The notes under the pieces are model-generated. The model saw nothing but the letters and a program-made list of their open reading frames with translations. It searched no databases and was not told the DNA's origin. A stretch of 64,000 nt of DNA, taken from positions 3,286,001 to 3,350,000 of the forward strand of contig NZ_CP104578.1 in NCBI RefSeq assembly GCF_036826855.1. The letters are read 5' to 3'. This document shows positions 54,166-62,594 of this stretch, piece by piece. A program made the position numbers and the translations under genes. Within the stretch, counting starts at the first letter, position 1; every line of letters begins with the position of its first letter. This stretch comes from Streptomyces sp. SJL17-4. Lineage in GTDB: Bacteria > Actinomycetota > Actinomycetes > Streptomycetales > Streptomycetaceae.

Positions 54166-55378
54166 ACCCCGCGTCCCGCAGCGCGTCCGCCACCTCGCGG
54201 CAGTGCTCCGGGCCCTTCGTCTCCAGATGCAGCTCGACCTCCGCCTCGGTCAGGCCGAGCCGCGGGTCGGTCCGTACATGACTGACGTCCAGGACGTTCG
54301 CGTCGGCGACCGTGAGCACGGCGAGCAGGGTCGCCAGGACCCCAGGCCGGTCCGTGACCCGCAGCCGCAGGCTCAGATAGCGGCCCCCGGCGGCCATGCC
54401 GTGCCGCAGGATGCGCTGGAGCAGCAGCGGGTCGACGTTCCCGCCGGACAGCACCGCCACCACCGGCCCCTTGAACGCCTTCGGGTCGCTGAGCAGGGCC
54501 GCGACCGGGCTGGCGCCGGCCGGCTCGACGACCAGCTTCGCCCGCTCCAGACAGAGCAGCAGCGCCGAGGAGAGCGCGTCCTCGGAGACCGTACGGACCT
54601 CGTCGACGTACTCCTGGATCAGCGCGAACGGCACGTCACCCGGCCGTCCCACCTTGATCCCGTCCGCCATCGTCACCGGCGACTCGATCACCACCGGGTG
54701 CCCGGCGGCCAGCGAGGGCGGATAGGCGGCGGCGCCCTCGGCCTGCACGCCGATCACCTTCACGTCCGGGCGCAGCGACTTCACCGCGAGCCCGATGCCG
54801 GCGGCGAGACCGCCGCCGCCGATGCCCACCAGGATCGTCCGCACCTCCGGGCACTGCTCCAGGATCTCCAGACCCACCGTGCCCTGCCCGACGATGATGT
54901 CGGGGTGGTCGAAGGGATGGATGAAGACGGCCCCGGTCTCCCGCGCGTACCGCTCCGCCGCCGACAGCGTCTCGTCCACGACATGACCGTGCAGCCGGAC
55001 GTCGGCGCCGTACTCCCGGGTCGCCGCGACCTTCGGCAGCGGCGCCCCGACCGGCATGAAGACGGTCGCGTGCACGCCGAGCAGGTTCGAGGCGAGCGCG
55101 ACGCCCTGCGCGTGGTTGCCCGCCGAGGCCGCGACGACCCCCGCCGCCCGCTCCTCGGGCCGCAGCCCCGCGATCCGTACGTACGCCCCGCGCAGCTTGA
55201 ACGAACCGGTCCGCTGAAGGTTCTCGCACTTGAGGTGCACGGGCGCTCCCACCAGCGACGACAGATGACGGCTGCCCTCCATCGCGGTCATCCGGGCCAC
55301 CCCGGACAGCATCTTCTGCGCCCCCCGTACGTCGTCGAGCATCAGCCGGTGCAAGGGGTCTGGCGTACGGAAGCTCAT
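54149..55378 (-). CDS. ilvA: threonine ammonia-lyase
   Basis: A 409-aa PLP enzyme converting threonine to 2-oxobutanoate and ammonia, the first step to isoleucine. The PLP lysine lies in NLQRTGSFKLRGAY (about residue 58), the glycine-rich phosphate loop is VGIGGGGLAAG, and a single C-terminal ACT-like domain (YLSLRLRVTDRPGVLATLLAVL, about 330-405) is present. One rather than two regulatory repeats indicates the shorter form, which may act catabolically or be weakly isoleucine-sensitive. It is divergent from the MarR gene. Confidence 0.93.
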   Translation of the reverse strand: MSFRTPDPLHRLMLDDVRGAQKMLSGVARMTAMEGSRHLSSLVGAPVHLKCENLQRTGSFKLRGAYVRIAGLRPEERAAGVVAASAGNHAQGVALASNLLGVHATVFMPVGAPLPKVAATREYGADVRLHGHVVDETLSAAERYARETGAVFIHPFDHPDIIVGQGTVGLEILEQCPEVRTILVGIGGGGLAAGIGLAVKSLRPDVKVIGVQAEGAAAYPPSLAAGHPVVIESPVTMADGIKVGRPGDVPFALIQEYVDEVRTVSEDALSSALLLCLERAKLVVEPAGASPVAALLSDPKAFKGPVVAVLSGGNVDPLLLQRILRHGMAAGGRYLSLRLRVTDRPGVLATLLAVLTVADANVLDVSHVRTDPRLGLTEAEVELHLETKGPEHCREVADALRDAGYTVLD

Positions 55379-55527
55379 GACAGCAAGTCTCGCAGCTCAC
55401 GGCCCTGGTGGCCGCCCGGCGACCGGGTGCCCCAGCGGGTTTGTGCAGGCCCGGTACGGACCTCCCCGGGGCCGCGTACTCTGTCCCCCACCGACCGACC
55501 ACCCCCGCACGAGAGAGACCCACAGCC

Positions 55528-56139
55528 ATGCCCACATCTCAGGACATGACGACTGAGTTCGACCCCGGTCTCCTCGATGCCCTCCAGCACCAGGTGGCCG
55601 TCTTCGCCCGCCGGGCCGAGCAGACGCGCCTCGGTGGCACCGGGCAGCTCCGCAACTCGATGGACCGCGCCGCGTACCTGCTCCTCAACCGCCTTGACCA
55701 GGAAGGTCCGATGGGCGTGAAGGCGCTGGCGGCGGGCATGGGCATCGACTCGTCGACGGTCACCCGCCAGGTCGCCCCGCTCGTCGACACCGGCCTGGTC
55801 AAGCGCACCTCGCACCCGGAGGACGGGCGCGCGGTCGTGCTCCAGCTGTCGCCGCGCGGGCTCGCCCGCCTGGAGGAGGTCCGCTCCTCGCGCCGTCAGC
55901 TGATGGTGGAGGTCACGGAGGGCTGGACCCCGGACGAGCGGGAGTCCTTCTGCACCCTGCTCACCCGCTTCAACACCGCCCTGTCCGCACGGCAGTCGGC
56001 GCACACGGGCGGACCCGTGACGGAGTCCGCCACCACGTCGCTGACCACGACGGCGACCACGGCGCCGACCACGTCCGCGACCACGTCCGCGACCGAGGAC
56101 CCGGCCGCGGCGACGAGCGAGTCCACGCAGACCTCTTGA
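55528..56139 (+). CDS. MarR-family transcriptional regulator
   Basis: A 203-aa winged-helix regulator. The DNA-binding part is MGVKALAAGMGIDSSTVTRQVAPLVDTGLVKRTSHPEDGRAVVLQLSPRG (about residues 65-115), the flanking helices form the dimer. The C-terminus carries a tail of about 45 residues rich in Thr, Ala and Ser (TTSLTTTATTAPTTSATT) that is not part of the family. ATG at 55528 follows GAGAGAGA. It diverges from ilvA, so it may regulate itself or ilvA; the ligand is unknown. Confidence 0.88.
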   Translation: MPTSQDMTTEFDPGLLDALQHQVAVFARRAEQTRLGGTGQLRNSMDRAAYLLLNRLDQEGPMGVKALAAGMGIDSSTVTRQVAPLVDTGLVKRTSHPEDGRAVVLQLSPRGLARLEEVRSSRRQLMVEVTEGWTPDERESFCTLLTRFNTALSARQSAHTGGPVTESATTSLTTTATTAPTTSATTSATEDPAAATSESTQTS

Positions 56140-56170
56140 CCCCACCCCCGCGCTGTCCTCAGATGAGGAC

Positions 56171-56653
56171 GTGGGACAGCAGCGGAACGGACCCCGGACC
56201 GAACGCGCCTACCGCGCCCGGGAGTTCGACGCGTTCGTGGCCGGGGCGGCGGGCCGGCTGCTGCACGCCGCGACCCTGCTCACCGCCGAGACCCGCACCC
56301 GCAATCCGCACGCCCAGGCCCTGCTGACCGCCGCCCTGGCACACACCTACGCCGTGTGGGACCGGCTGCGGGACGAGGATCCGTACGAGCTCACCCGGCG
56401 CGAGCTCGCGGCCCGCTTCGCGCGCACCGCCTGGCGGCACCACGGCGGCCGGGGCGGGGTGCTCTCCGCGCTCCACCCGCTGGAACGGCTCGTCGTCGTC
56501 CTCCGGCTGTACGAGGGCGTCGCCGAGGAGCAGGTCGCCGCACTGCTCGGACTGCCCACGGCCCGGGTGCGGGCGGTCTGCGCGCGGGCGGTGGCCACCC
56601 TGAGGGCGGCCCGGAGCAGCACGGAGAAGCCTGCCGGGAGGACCGCCGCGTGA
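56171..56653 (+). CDS. sigma-70 region 4-like protein
   Basis: A 160-aa protein whose C-terminal half resembles sigma region 4: LHPLERLVVVLRLYEGVAEEQVAALLGLPTARVRAVCARAVATLR (about residues 100-145). The N-terminal part is helical but lacks a clear region 2 with a -10 recognition motif, so it may be a degenerate ECF sigma factor or a sigma-like regulator. GTG at 56171 is the first start. Its stop overlaps the next gene (GTGA), which encodes a small membrane protein, an arrangement like sigma/anti-sigma pairs. Confidence 0.72.
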   Translation: MGQQRNGPRTERAYRAREFDAFVAGAAGRLLHAATLLTAETRTRNPHAQALLTAALAHTYAVWDRLRDEDPYELTRRELAARFARTAWRHHGGRGGVLSALHPLERLVVVLRLYEGVAEEQVAALLGLPTARVRAVCARAVATLRAARSSTEKPAGRTAA

Positions 56654-56901
56654 CCCGGCACGAGGACAAGGAGGCGGCGGTCCGGCGGCTCCTCGACACC
56701 CCGCACCCGCCGGTCCCCGGCAACCTGGCCGGGGAGGCGGCGGAACGCGGCTCCCGCCTGCTCCGACGGAACCGGGCGGCCCGACGGGCGGCGTGGACAC
56801 TGTTCGCGCTCGCGGTGCTCGCCTTCGTGCTGTGGGTGTCGGTGGCACAGCCCTGGCAGGTCCCGGCGGCGGAGACCACACCGCCGTTCGACGGCCTGTG
56901 A
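56650..56901 (+). CDS. small membrane protein coupled to sigma-like gene
   Basis: An 83-aa protein with a basic cytoplasmic N-terminus (about 45 residues) and one membrane helix (RAAWTLFALAVLAFVLWVSVA, about 48-68), ending in a short outside tail. GTG at 56650 overlaps the upstream stop by 4 nt. It is shorter than a typical anti-sigma factor and has no zinc motif, but its position suggests it may tether or control the sigma-like protein. Confidence 0.68.
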   Translation: MTRHEDKEAAVRRLLDTPHPPVPGNLAGEAAERGSRLLRRNRAARRAAWTLFALAVLAFVLWVSVAQPWQVPAAETTPPFDGL

Positions 56902-56956
56902 GGACGGCCCTAGCCTGGAAGGAGGGGCCCGTCCGCGGGCCCGTCTGGAGGTCGTC

Positions 56957-57148
56957 ATGGCCAGGAAAGCAACCGACTGCCGGGACGCCCCGAGCGTCTC
57001 CGGTTGCTCGCTCTACATGTCGGGCGAGGAGGAGGAGCTCGAACGGGCGGCTGTCCAGCACGTGGTCGCCGTCCACGAGCACACGGACAGCCCCGAGCTC
57101 CGCGCCGAGATCCGGGCCTCGATGAAGGAGCCGCTCCCCGGCACCTGA
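56957..57148 (+). CDS. DUF1059 small protein
   Basis: A 63-aa protein with the DUF1059 pattern: MARKATDCRD, two Cys at residues 8 and 17 (CRDAPSVSGC), SGEEEELERAAVQHVVAVHEHTDSPELRAEIRASM. Members are thought to bind metal through the Cys/His residues; the role is unknown. GGAGGTCGTC precedes the ATG. It stands alone between the sigma-like pair and convergent metB. Confidence 0.85.
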   Translation: MARKATDCRDAPSVSGCSLYMSGEEEELERAAVQHVVAVHEHTDSPELRAEIRASMKEPLPGT

Positions 57149-57209
57149 CGCACGGAGGGCCGGGCGGGCACTCCGTACGATCAGGAGCGCCCCGCCCGGC
57201 CCGTACCGA

Positions 57210-58364
57210 CTAGCCCAGCGCCTGCCGCAGGTCGGCCAGCAGGTCGTCGACGTTCTCGATGCCCACCGAGAGGCGCACGAGGTCGGCGGGGACCTCCAGG
57301 GCGGAGCCCGCGACGCTCGCGTGCGTCATCCGGCCCGGGTGCTCGATGAGGGACTCGACGCCGCCGAGGGACTCACCCAGGGTGAAGAGCTGCGCGCGGT
57401 TGCAGACCTCGACGGCCGCCTGCTCGCCGCCCTCCACACGGAAGGAGATCATGCCGCCGAAGGAACGCATCTGCTTGGCGGCGATCTCGTGCCCCGGGTG
57501 CTCCGGGAGGCCCGGGTAGAGGACCTGGGTGACCTTCGGGTGCTGGGTCAGCATCTCGACGATCTTCTCGGCGTTCTCGCTGTGCCGGTCCATGCGGACC
57601 GCGAGGGTCTTGATACCGCGCAGCACGATCCACGAGTCGAAGGGACCGGCGACCGCGCCCATCGCGTTCTGGTGGTACGCGAGCTCCTCGCCGAGCGCCT
57701 CGTCGGCCGTCACCAGCGCGCCGCCGACGACGTCCGAGTGACCGCCCATGTACTTGGTGAGGGAGTGCACGACGACGTCCGCGCCGAGCGCCAGCGGCTG
57801 CTGGAGGTACGGCGAGGCGAAGGTGTTGTCGACGACGAGCTTCACGCCGGCCTGGCGGGCGACGCCCGCGATCGCCTCGATGTCGGTGATGCCGAGCAGC
57901 GGGTTCGACGGGGTCTCGACCCAGATCAGCTTCGTACGGTCGTTGACGGCGGAGCGCACCGCCTCGACGTCGGAGGTGTTCGCGACGGAGAAGTCGACGC
58001 CCCAGCGCTCCACGACCTTCGCGAAGAGCCGGAAGGTGCCGCCGTAGGCGTCGTTCGGGATGACCACGTGGTCGCCGGGCGCGAGGAGCGTGCGCAGCAG
58101 GCAGTCCTCGGCGGCCAGGCCCGAGGCGAAGGCGAGGCCGCGCCGGCCGCCCTCCAGGGCCGCCAGGTTCTCCTCGAGGGCCGTACGGGTCGGGTTGGCG
58201 CTGCGGCTGTACTCGTAACCGCCGCGCAGCCCGCCCACGCCGTCCTGCTTGTAGGTGGACACCTGGTAGATGGGCGGGACGACCGCGCCGGTCAGCGGGT
58301 CGGCGGTGTTGCCCGCGTGGATCGCGCGGGTCTCGAAGCTCTGGTGAGAGTGCTGGTCGCTCAT
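57210..58364 (-). CDS. metB: cystathionine gamma-synthase
   Basis: A 384-aa PLP enzyme of the Cys/Met metabolism family. The PLP lysine lies in VVVHSLTKYMGGHSDVVGG (about residue 210), with YSRSANPTRTALEENLAALEGG (about 50-71) and the C-terminal ESLGGVESLIEHPGRMTHASV. It joins an activated homoserine with cysteine to give cystathionine; cystathionine gamma-lyase activity cannot be excluded because the two are close relatives. It is followed, in the reading direction, by the convergent DUF1059 gene, and its upstream region has been interrupted by the tnpB insertion. Confidence 0.92.
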   Translation of the reverse strand: MSDQHSHQSFETRAIHAGNTADPLTGAVVPPIYQVSTYKQDGVGGLRGGYEYSRSANPTRTALEENLAALEGGRRGLAFASGLAAEDCLLRTLLAPGDHVVIPNDAYGGTFRLFAKVVERWGVDFSVANTSDVEAVRSAVNDRTKLIWVETPSNPLLGITDIEAIAGVARQAGVKLVVDNTFASPYLQQPLALGADVVVHSLTKYMGGHSDVVGGALVTADEALGEELAYHQNAMGAVAGPFDSWIVLRGIKTLAVRMDRHSENAEKIVEMLTQHPKVTQVLYPGLPEHPGHEIAAKQMRSFGGMISFRVEGGEQAAVEVCNRAQLFTLGESLGGVESLIEHPGRMTHASVAGSALEVPADLVRLSVGIENVDDLLADLRQALG

Positions 58365-58384
58365 GTGTCAGGAGCGTAGTCCCG

Positions 58385-58560
58385 AGCGGCCCCCGCCGCC
58401 GCGATCGTCTCAACGAGTGTCCGGTTCCTGGACAATGGACACGTGACTCCTCCCCCTCATGGATGAGGGGGCTTCTCGCCGGCCCAGTGGGGCTGTGCGA
58501 CGGGCCAGCCCGGCCCGTAGGACGTTCAGAGCGCCCACCGTGTCCGCGTGCGCCGAGTGG
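58385..58560 (-). ncRNA. candidate omega RNA / right end of the tnpB element
   Basis: On the minus strand the 3' end of tnpB and the following about 60 nt contain a strong hairpin, CCCCCTCATCCATGAGGGGG (58456-58475), followed by GGAGGAGTCACGTG and a GTCCAGGAACCGGAC palindrome-like segment. TnpB guide RNAs overlap the tnpB end and the right end of the element in this way. Exact ends are not determined. Confidence 0.4.
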
Positions 58561-59693
58561 CCGCACGAAACGCAGTGGAACTTCTCCTGTGTGGGCCGGT
58601 TCTCCTTGGCGACATGCCCGCATTCGGGACACGTCCGGGAGGTGTCACGAGGGTCCACGGCGATCACGTCTCGTCCGGCGCTTTCAGCCTTGGCGTGCAG
58701 GATCGTCAGGAACACCCCCCATCCGGCATCTGAGATCGAGCGGTTGAGCCCGGCCTTCGCGGCGGCCCCGTTGACCAGGAAACCGCCCGGCGTCTCGGGG
58801 TCGGACTTCGGGGCGGGCGCCTTGACCATGTTGCAGATCTTGAGGTCTTCGTGAGCGATGACGTCGTGCTCGCGGACCAGTTCCAAGGCGGTCTTGTGCG
58901 CGTGGTCGAGCCGCTGGCGGCGGACCTTGCGATGCAGGTCGGCAACCTTCTGAACAGCCCGCTGGTGATTTCCCGTGCGCTTGTCGCGACGCACGCGGGG
59001 GAACCGGGCGAGGGCCTGCTGCGCGGCTTCGAGGCTCGCTGCGGCTTTCCGGCCATGGCGGGGGTTGGGAACGAACCCGCCGCTGGAGTCGGCAAGGAAA
59101 TTGGCTACGCCCATGTCGATACCAGCCACGCTGCCTGTCTTGGGCAGCGGCTCGGGGGCTGCCTGGTCGGCGGTGACGATCACGTACCAGCGCTTGCCCT
59201 CGCGCTTGGCGGAGACGGTCTTGACCTTTCCGACCACCGGCCGGTGCTGGTTGACCTTGACATGCCCGACACCCTGAAAGCGGACGCGGGTGACAGGGTC
59301 GTTCGGGGTGGAATCCCAGCGGCAGCCGTCGCCGTCCTTGGGAAAGTCCACGGTGTCGAACCAGTTCACGCCCCGGAAGCGGGGGTAGCCGGGCGTCTCG
59401 CCGGCCTTGACCCGGCGGAAGAACGCCTGAAAAGCCTTGTCCAGACGGCGCAAGGTCGCCTGCTGGGAGGAGAACGACCAGCGGCCCTGACGCTCCGCGT
59501 CGAAGGTGCGGATCTCTTTGAGTTGCGCGGACTGCTGCCCGTACCTGACGCTCGTCCTGGAAACGTGCCGGTAGGCATCGCGGCGTTCCTGCAGCGCCCC
59601 GTTGTAGAGGGAACAGTGATCGCGCAGCATCTCGCCCAGCGCGATCGACTGGCCGACGGTCGGCCGCATGAGGAACTTGTACGCACGGATCAC
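58410..59693 (-). CDS. tnpB: IS200/IS605-family TnpB RNA-guided nuclease
   Basis: A 427-aa TnpB. The N-terminal domain starts VIRAYKFLMRPTVGQ; the RuvC-like nuclease has its three acidic residues in AGIDMGVANF, IAHEDLKICNM and HADTVGALNVL; a four-Cys zinc ribbon CPECG...CVSCG lies just before the last. All catalytic residues are intact, so the nuclease should be active. GTG at 59693 has GGAAGG at 6-nt spacing. There is no tnpA transposase nearby, so the element would move only with help in trans. It lies between metB and a TPR-like gene. Confidence 0.92.
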   Translation of the reverse strand: MIRAYKFLMRPTVGQSIALGEMLRDHCSLYNGALQERRDAYRHVSRTSVRYGQQSAQLKEIRTFDAERQGRWSFSSQQATLRRLDKAFQAFFRRVKAGETPGYPRFRGVNWFDTVDFPKDGDGCRWDSTPNDPVTRVRFQGVGHVKVNQHRPVVGKVKTVSAKREGKRWYVIVTADQAAPEPLPKTGSVAGIDMGVANFLADSSGGFVPNPRHGRKAAASLEAAQQALARFPRVRRDKRTGNHQRAVQKVADLHRKVRRQRLDHAHKTALELVREHDVIAHEDLKICNMVKAPAPKSDPETPGGFLVNGAAAKAGLNRSISDAGWGVFLTILHAKAESAGRDVIAVDPRDTSRTCPECGHVAKENRPTQEKFHCVSCGHSAHADTVGALNVLRAGLARRTAPLGRREAPSSMRGRSHVSIVQEPDTR

Positions 59694-59831
59694 CCGATCC
59701 TTCCCGTCCCCAGCCGTTTCGCCTGCCCACCCCTGACCGGCGCCCCGGGCCGCCGTGGACTCCGCCGCTTCGCGGTTCCAGGACGAGGATCGCATTCTCG
59801 CTCGATCGGGACTACCTGCGAAGATTCAGGT

Positions 59832-60938
59832 ATGGAGATTCTCTGGTTCCTGATCGCGCTGGGCCTGTTGTTCGGCGTCCTCGGCCCCTACCTGCTGCGC
59901 CGCCGCGGTGGCGGGATCCGTCAGGTCGCTCCGGGCGCACCGGACGCGGCGGATCCGGAGGCGTACGGATTCGTACGACAGGAGGACCAGGACGTACGGC
60001 TCCCGGGCGCGGACGACGAACTCCTGCACGTCCTCGACGTCGTCCAGGCCACCCAGGACTGGCGGGCCGCGTCGCGGCTGCTCGCCGCCACCGACCACGA
60101 GGGCGAGGTGCGCTGGCAGCGCGTCCAGGCCTTCGCGGGCGCCGCGTCCCTGGAGCTCCAGGAGCGGCCGGGCGTCGGCGGCGCGTGGCTGCGGACCTGG
60201 CGGGCGGAGGCCCCGAAGGACGCGGGCGGCGCGGCCGTGCACGGCGAGTTCCTGGTGCAGCAGGCCTGGCGTTCCTCGGCCGCGGGGACCGACGACTTCC
60301 GGATCATCCTGGAGGAGGCACGGAAGGTCACCGAGGAGGCGGCGCTGCTCGCCCCGGGCGACCCGGTCCCGTACATCACGCAGCTGGCGGTGGCTCGCGG
60401 TCTCGGCTACAGCCACGAGGAGTTCGACCAGGTGTGGGCGCGGGTCATCGACCGGGCGCCGCAGCACATGGGCGCCCATCTCGCGGCGCTGCACTACTGG
60501 TGCGAGAAGTGGCACGGCTCCCGCGAGGAGGCCGACCACTTCGCGACGACGGCCGCGGCGCGCGCCCCGCGGGGTTCACTGCTCGCGGCGCTCCCGCTGT
60601 TCGCGGTGTACGAGCACGTGCCGGACGTGGTGCTCGTACAGGACTTCTTCCGGACGGCCGTGGTGTCGAAGGCGATGGACGGGGCGCTGTACGCGGTGCA
60701 CTCGGCCCGGTCCGACGACCCGATGCTGGCGCACGTCCGTCATCTGCTCGTCTGGTTCCTGGTGCGCGGCGAACGCTGGGCGGAGGCCATGCACCAGCTC
60801 GTGAAGGTCGACGGGCACGTGGGCGCGGTGCCGTGGACGCTGAGCGGGGACCCGGCGGCGGAGTTCACGGTCTTCCGGAACCTGGCGGTGGCGGGGTACG
60901 AGGCGAACGGCGGGAACCCGGCGACGCTGCCGCACTGA
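59832..60938 (+). CDS. membrane-anchored TPR-like protein of unknown function
   Basis: A 368-aa protein with a single N-terminal helix (MEILWFLIALGLLFGVLGPYLL) and a helical cytoplasmic domain with TPR-like pairs (VQATQDWRAASRLLAATDHEGEVRWQRVQAFAGAA, ITQLAVARGLGYSHEEFDQVWARVIDRAPQHMGAHLAALHYW). Trp- and His-rich segments are conserved-looking. ATG at 59832 begins the helix; the upstream extension of the frame is antisense to tnpB. Function is unknown. It is followed by a 13-nt repeat array. Confidence 0.75.
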   Translation: MEILWFLIALGLLFGVLGPYLLRRRGGGIRQVAPGAPDAADPEAYGFVRQEDQDVRLPGADDELLHVLDVVQATQDWRAASRLLAATDHEGEVRWQRVQAFAGAASLELQERPGVGGAWLRTWRAEAPKDAGGAAVHGEFLVQQAWRSSAAGTDDFRIILEEARKVTEEAALLAPGDPVPYITQLAVARGLGYSHEEFDQVWARVIDRAPQHMGAHLAALHYWCEKWHGSREEADHFATTAAARAPRGSLLAALPLFAVYEHVPDVVLVQDFFRTAVVSKAMDGALYAVHSARSDDPMLAHVRHLLVWFLVRGERWAEAMHQLVKVDGHVGAVPWTLSGDPAAEFTVFRNLAVAGYEANGGNPATLPH

Positions 60939-60946
60939 GTCTCCGC

Positions 60947-61024
60947 GGGGAGTCCCCTCGGGGAGTCCCTTCGGGGAGTCCCCTCGGGGAGTCCCTTCGG
61001 GGAGTCCCCTCGGGGAATCCCTCC
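60947..61024. repeat. six 13-nt tandem repeats
   Basis: Six copies of GGGGAGTCCCYTC (60947-61024), with C and T alternating at the variable position from unit to unit, so the true period may be 26 nt. Each unit is partly self-complementary (GGGGA with TCCCC), so the transcript can form many alternative hairpins. The array fills most of the gap between the TPR-like gene and msrA. Confidence 0.9.
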
Positions 61025-61073
61025 CCGCCCGCCGACGTTGTGACCACTGCCGACCGTCGAGGAGAGATGCAGC

Positions 61074-61736
61074 ATGTTCCTGTCCCGCACCCCCGTCCTC
61101 CCCACCCCCGAGCAGGCCCTGCGCGGCCGTCCCGAGCCGGAGTTCGCCGTTCCCGAGCGTCACACGGTCCTCGGCAACCCGCTCCTCGGCCCGTACCCGG
61201 AGGGCCTGGAGGTCGCCGACTTCGCCCTCGGCTGTTTCTGGGGCGCCGAGCGGAAGTTCTGGCAGACCGACGGCGTCTGGACCACTCTCGTCGGCTACCA
61301 GGGCGGCTACACGCCGAACCCGGCGTACGAGGAGGTCTGCTCGGGCCTGACCGGTCACACCGAGGCCGTCCGGGTCGTCTTCGACCCGGCGAAGGTCAGT
61401 TACGAGTCCCTCCTGAAGCTCTTCTGGGAGTCCCACGACCCGACCCAGGGCTTCCGCCAGGGCAACGACGTGGGCACCCAGTACCGCTCCGCCGTCTACA
61501 CCCACTCCGCCGCCCAGGCGGCGACCGCCGACGCCTCCCGCGAGGCCTACCAGAAGGTCCTGACGGGCTCGGGCTACGGCACGATCAGCACGGAGATCCT
61601 CCCTGCGGAGGACCGCACCTTCTACCCGGCCGAGGCCTACCACCAGCAGTACCTGGACAAGAACCCGGCGGGCTACTGCGGCATCGGCGGGACGGGCGTC
61701 TCCTGCCCGATCGGTGTCGCGAAGGCCGACGGCTGA
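61074..61736 (+). CDS. msrA: peptide-methionine (S)-S-oxide reductase
   Basis: A 220-aa enzyme that repairs the S form of methionine sulfoxide. The catalytic cysteine lies in [14 protein letters not shown] (about residue 54), with [53 protein letters not shown] and a C-terminal resolving-cysteine region [13 protein letters not shown]. The N-terminal extension of about 40 residues is usual in actinomycetes. ATG at 61074 has GAGGAGAG upstream. The next frame starts inside its 3' end. Confidence 0.95.
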   Translation: MFLSRTPVLPTPEQALRGRPEPEFAVPERHTVLGNPLLGPYPEGLEVADFALGCFWGAERKFWQTDGVWTTLVGYQGGYTPNPAYEEVCSGLTGHTEAVRVVFDPAKVSYESLLKLFWESHDPTQGFRQGNDVGTQYRSAVYTHSAAQAATADASREAYQKVLTGSGYGTISTEILPAEDRTFYPAEAYHQQYLDKNPAGYCGIGGTGVSCPIGVAKADG

Positions 61737-62438
61737 CGACCCGAGAGCCGAGCTTCGCCGGATGAGTTTCGGGGCCTTCGCGCGGCGGGTGCGTGACGAG
61801 CAGCTGGCGCCCGCCCGGCGGCACAGGGCGCTGCGGTGGGCCGTCGGGGAGTACGGGCCGCTCGGCTTCCACGCGACCTGGGCGTATCTCGCCGCGACGG
61901 CGCTGCCCGCGCCGGATCTGCGGCGGGACATGTCCGCCCTGCTGCGCGCGCTCGACACGCTGGAGGCGAGCCGCGCGGCCCGGCTCGAAGAGGTGGCGGC
62001 CTTCGCGGCCCGCCGCCGCGTGGAGAAGGCGGCCGGGGTCCGTACCCCTCGGAGCGGCGACCCCTTGGCACCGCATCGGCGGCCCCACTGGCCCGGCGGG
62101 AGCGGGCCCTCGCGCCTCGGGCTCGTCGCCGCCGTGGCGAACCGGCGTGCCGAGTTCCAGCGGGTCCCCACCCTGATCCTTCTCTTCTCTCCGACGACCG
62201 GGCGCGGCAGCTGTGGGAGCTGTACGGCCGTCTCGACGCCTGCGCGGCGGCGTATCTCACCGCCCTCGGCCGGCCCGACGAGGCGGTGCGCGACGAGGCG
62301 GCCGCCATCGTCACCGGCATCAGCCACCACCTCACCCCGGGCTACGCGCCGCTGAACGTGCACCTCTTCCAGTGGCTGCGCTTCGCGGAGCTCCTCGACT
62401 ACGCCGCAAAAGCTCCGGCGGTCTCCCGCGCCCGGTAG
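61714..62438 (+). pseudogene. frameshifted hypothetical gene
   Basis: Two collinear pieces in different frames. The first (GTG at 61714 or ATG at 61762) encodes a helical protein, MSFGAFARRVRDEQLAPARRH...VEKAAGVRTPRSG and VAAVANRRAEFQRVP. After about 62165 the sensible coding moves to another frame with SLLSDDRARQLWELYGRLDACAAAYL and ends ...AKAPAVSRAR at 62438. The change equals a 1-nt deletion (or 2-nt insertion) close to CTTCTCTTCTCTCC (62179-62192), a slippage-prone run. It may be a real inactivation, a sequencing error or, less likely, programmed frameshifting. The intact protein would be about 225-240 aa, of unknown function. Confidence 0.6.
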
Positions 62439-62452
62439 TTACACTCGGGGGC

Positions 62453-62479
62453 ATGGGTTCGTTCCACTTCTTTCTCTGA
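62453..62479 (+). CDS. leader peptide of ABC-F gene
   Basis: An eight-codon ORF, MGSFHFFL, 115 nt before the ABC-F start. A TACACT -10-like box (62439-62444) lies 8 nt upstream, so the leader would be almost leaderless at the mRNA 5' end. Short hydrophobic leaders followed by hairpins control many ABC-F genes by ribosome-mediated attenuation. A stem GCGCC/GGCGC (62515-62529) lies between leader and gene. Confidence 0.45.
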   Translation: MGSFHFFL

Positions 62480-62594
62480 TTCCGGCCGCGGACACGGTCC
62501 GACCCGCTGAACCGGCGCCCCAGGGGCGCGGCAGCGGTGGTCCCGGTGTCCCTTCCCCGGCCCGAACGCACCCCAGCACCCAGGGAAAGAACCC

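Noticed and set aside
60947..61024. CRISPR-like short repeats before msrA
   Set aside because: Units are directly tandem with no spacers.
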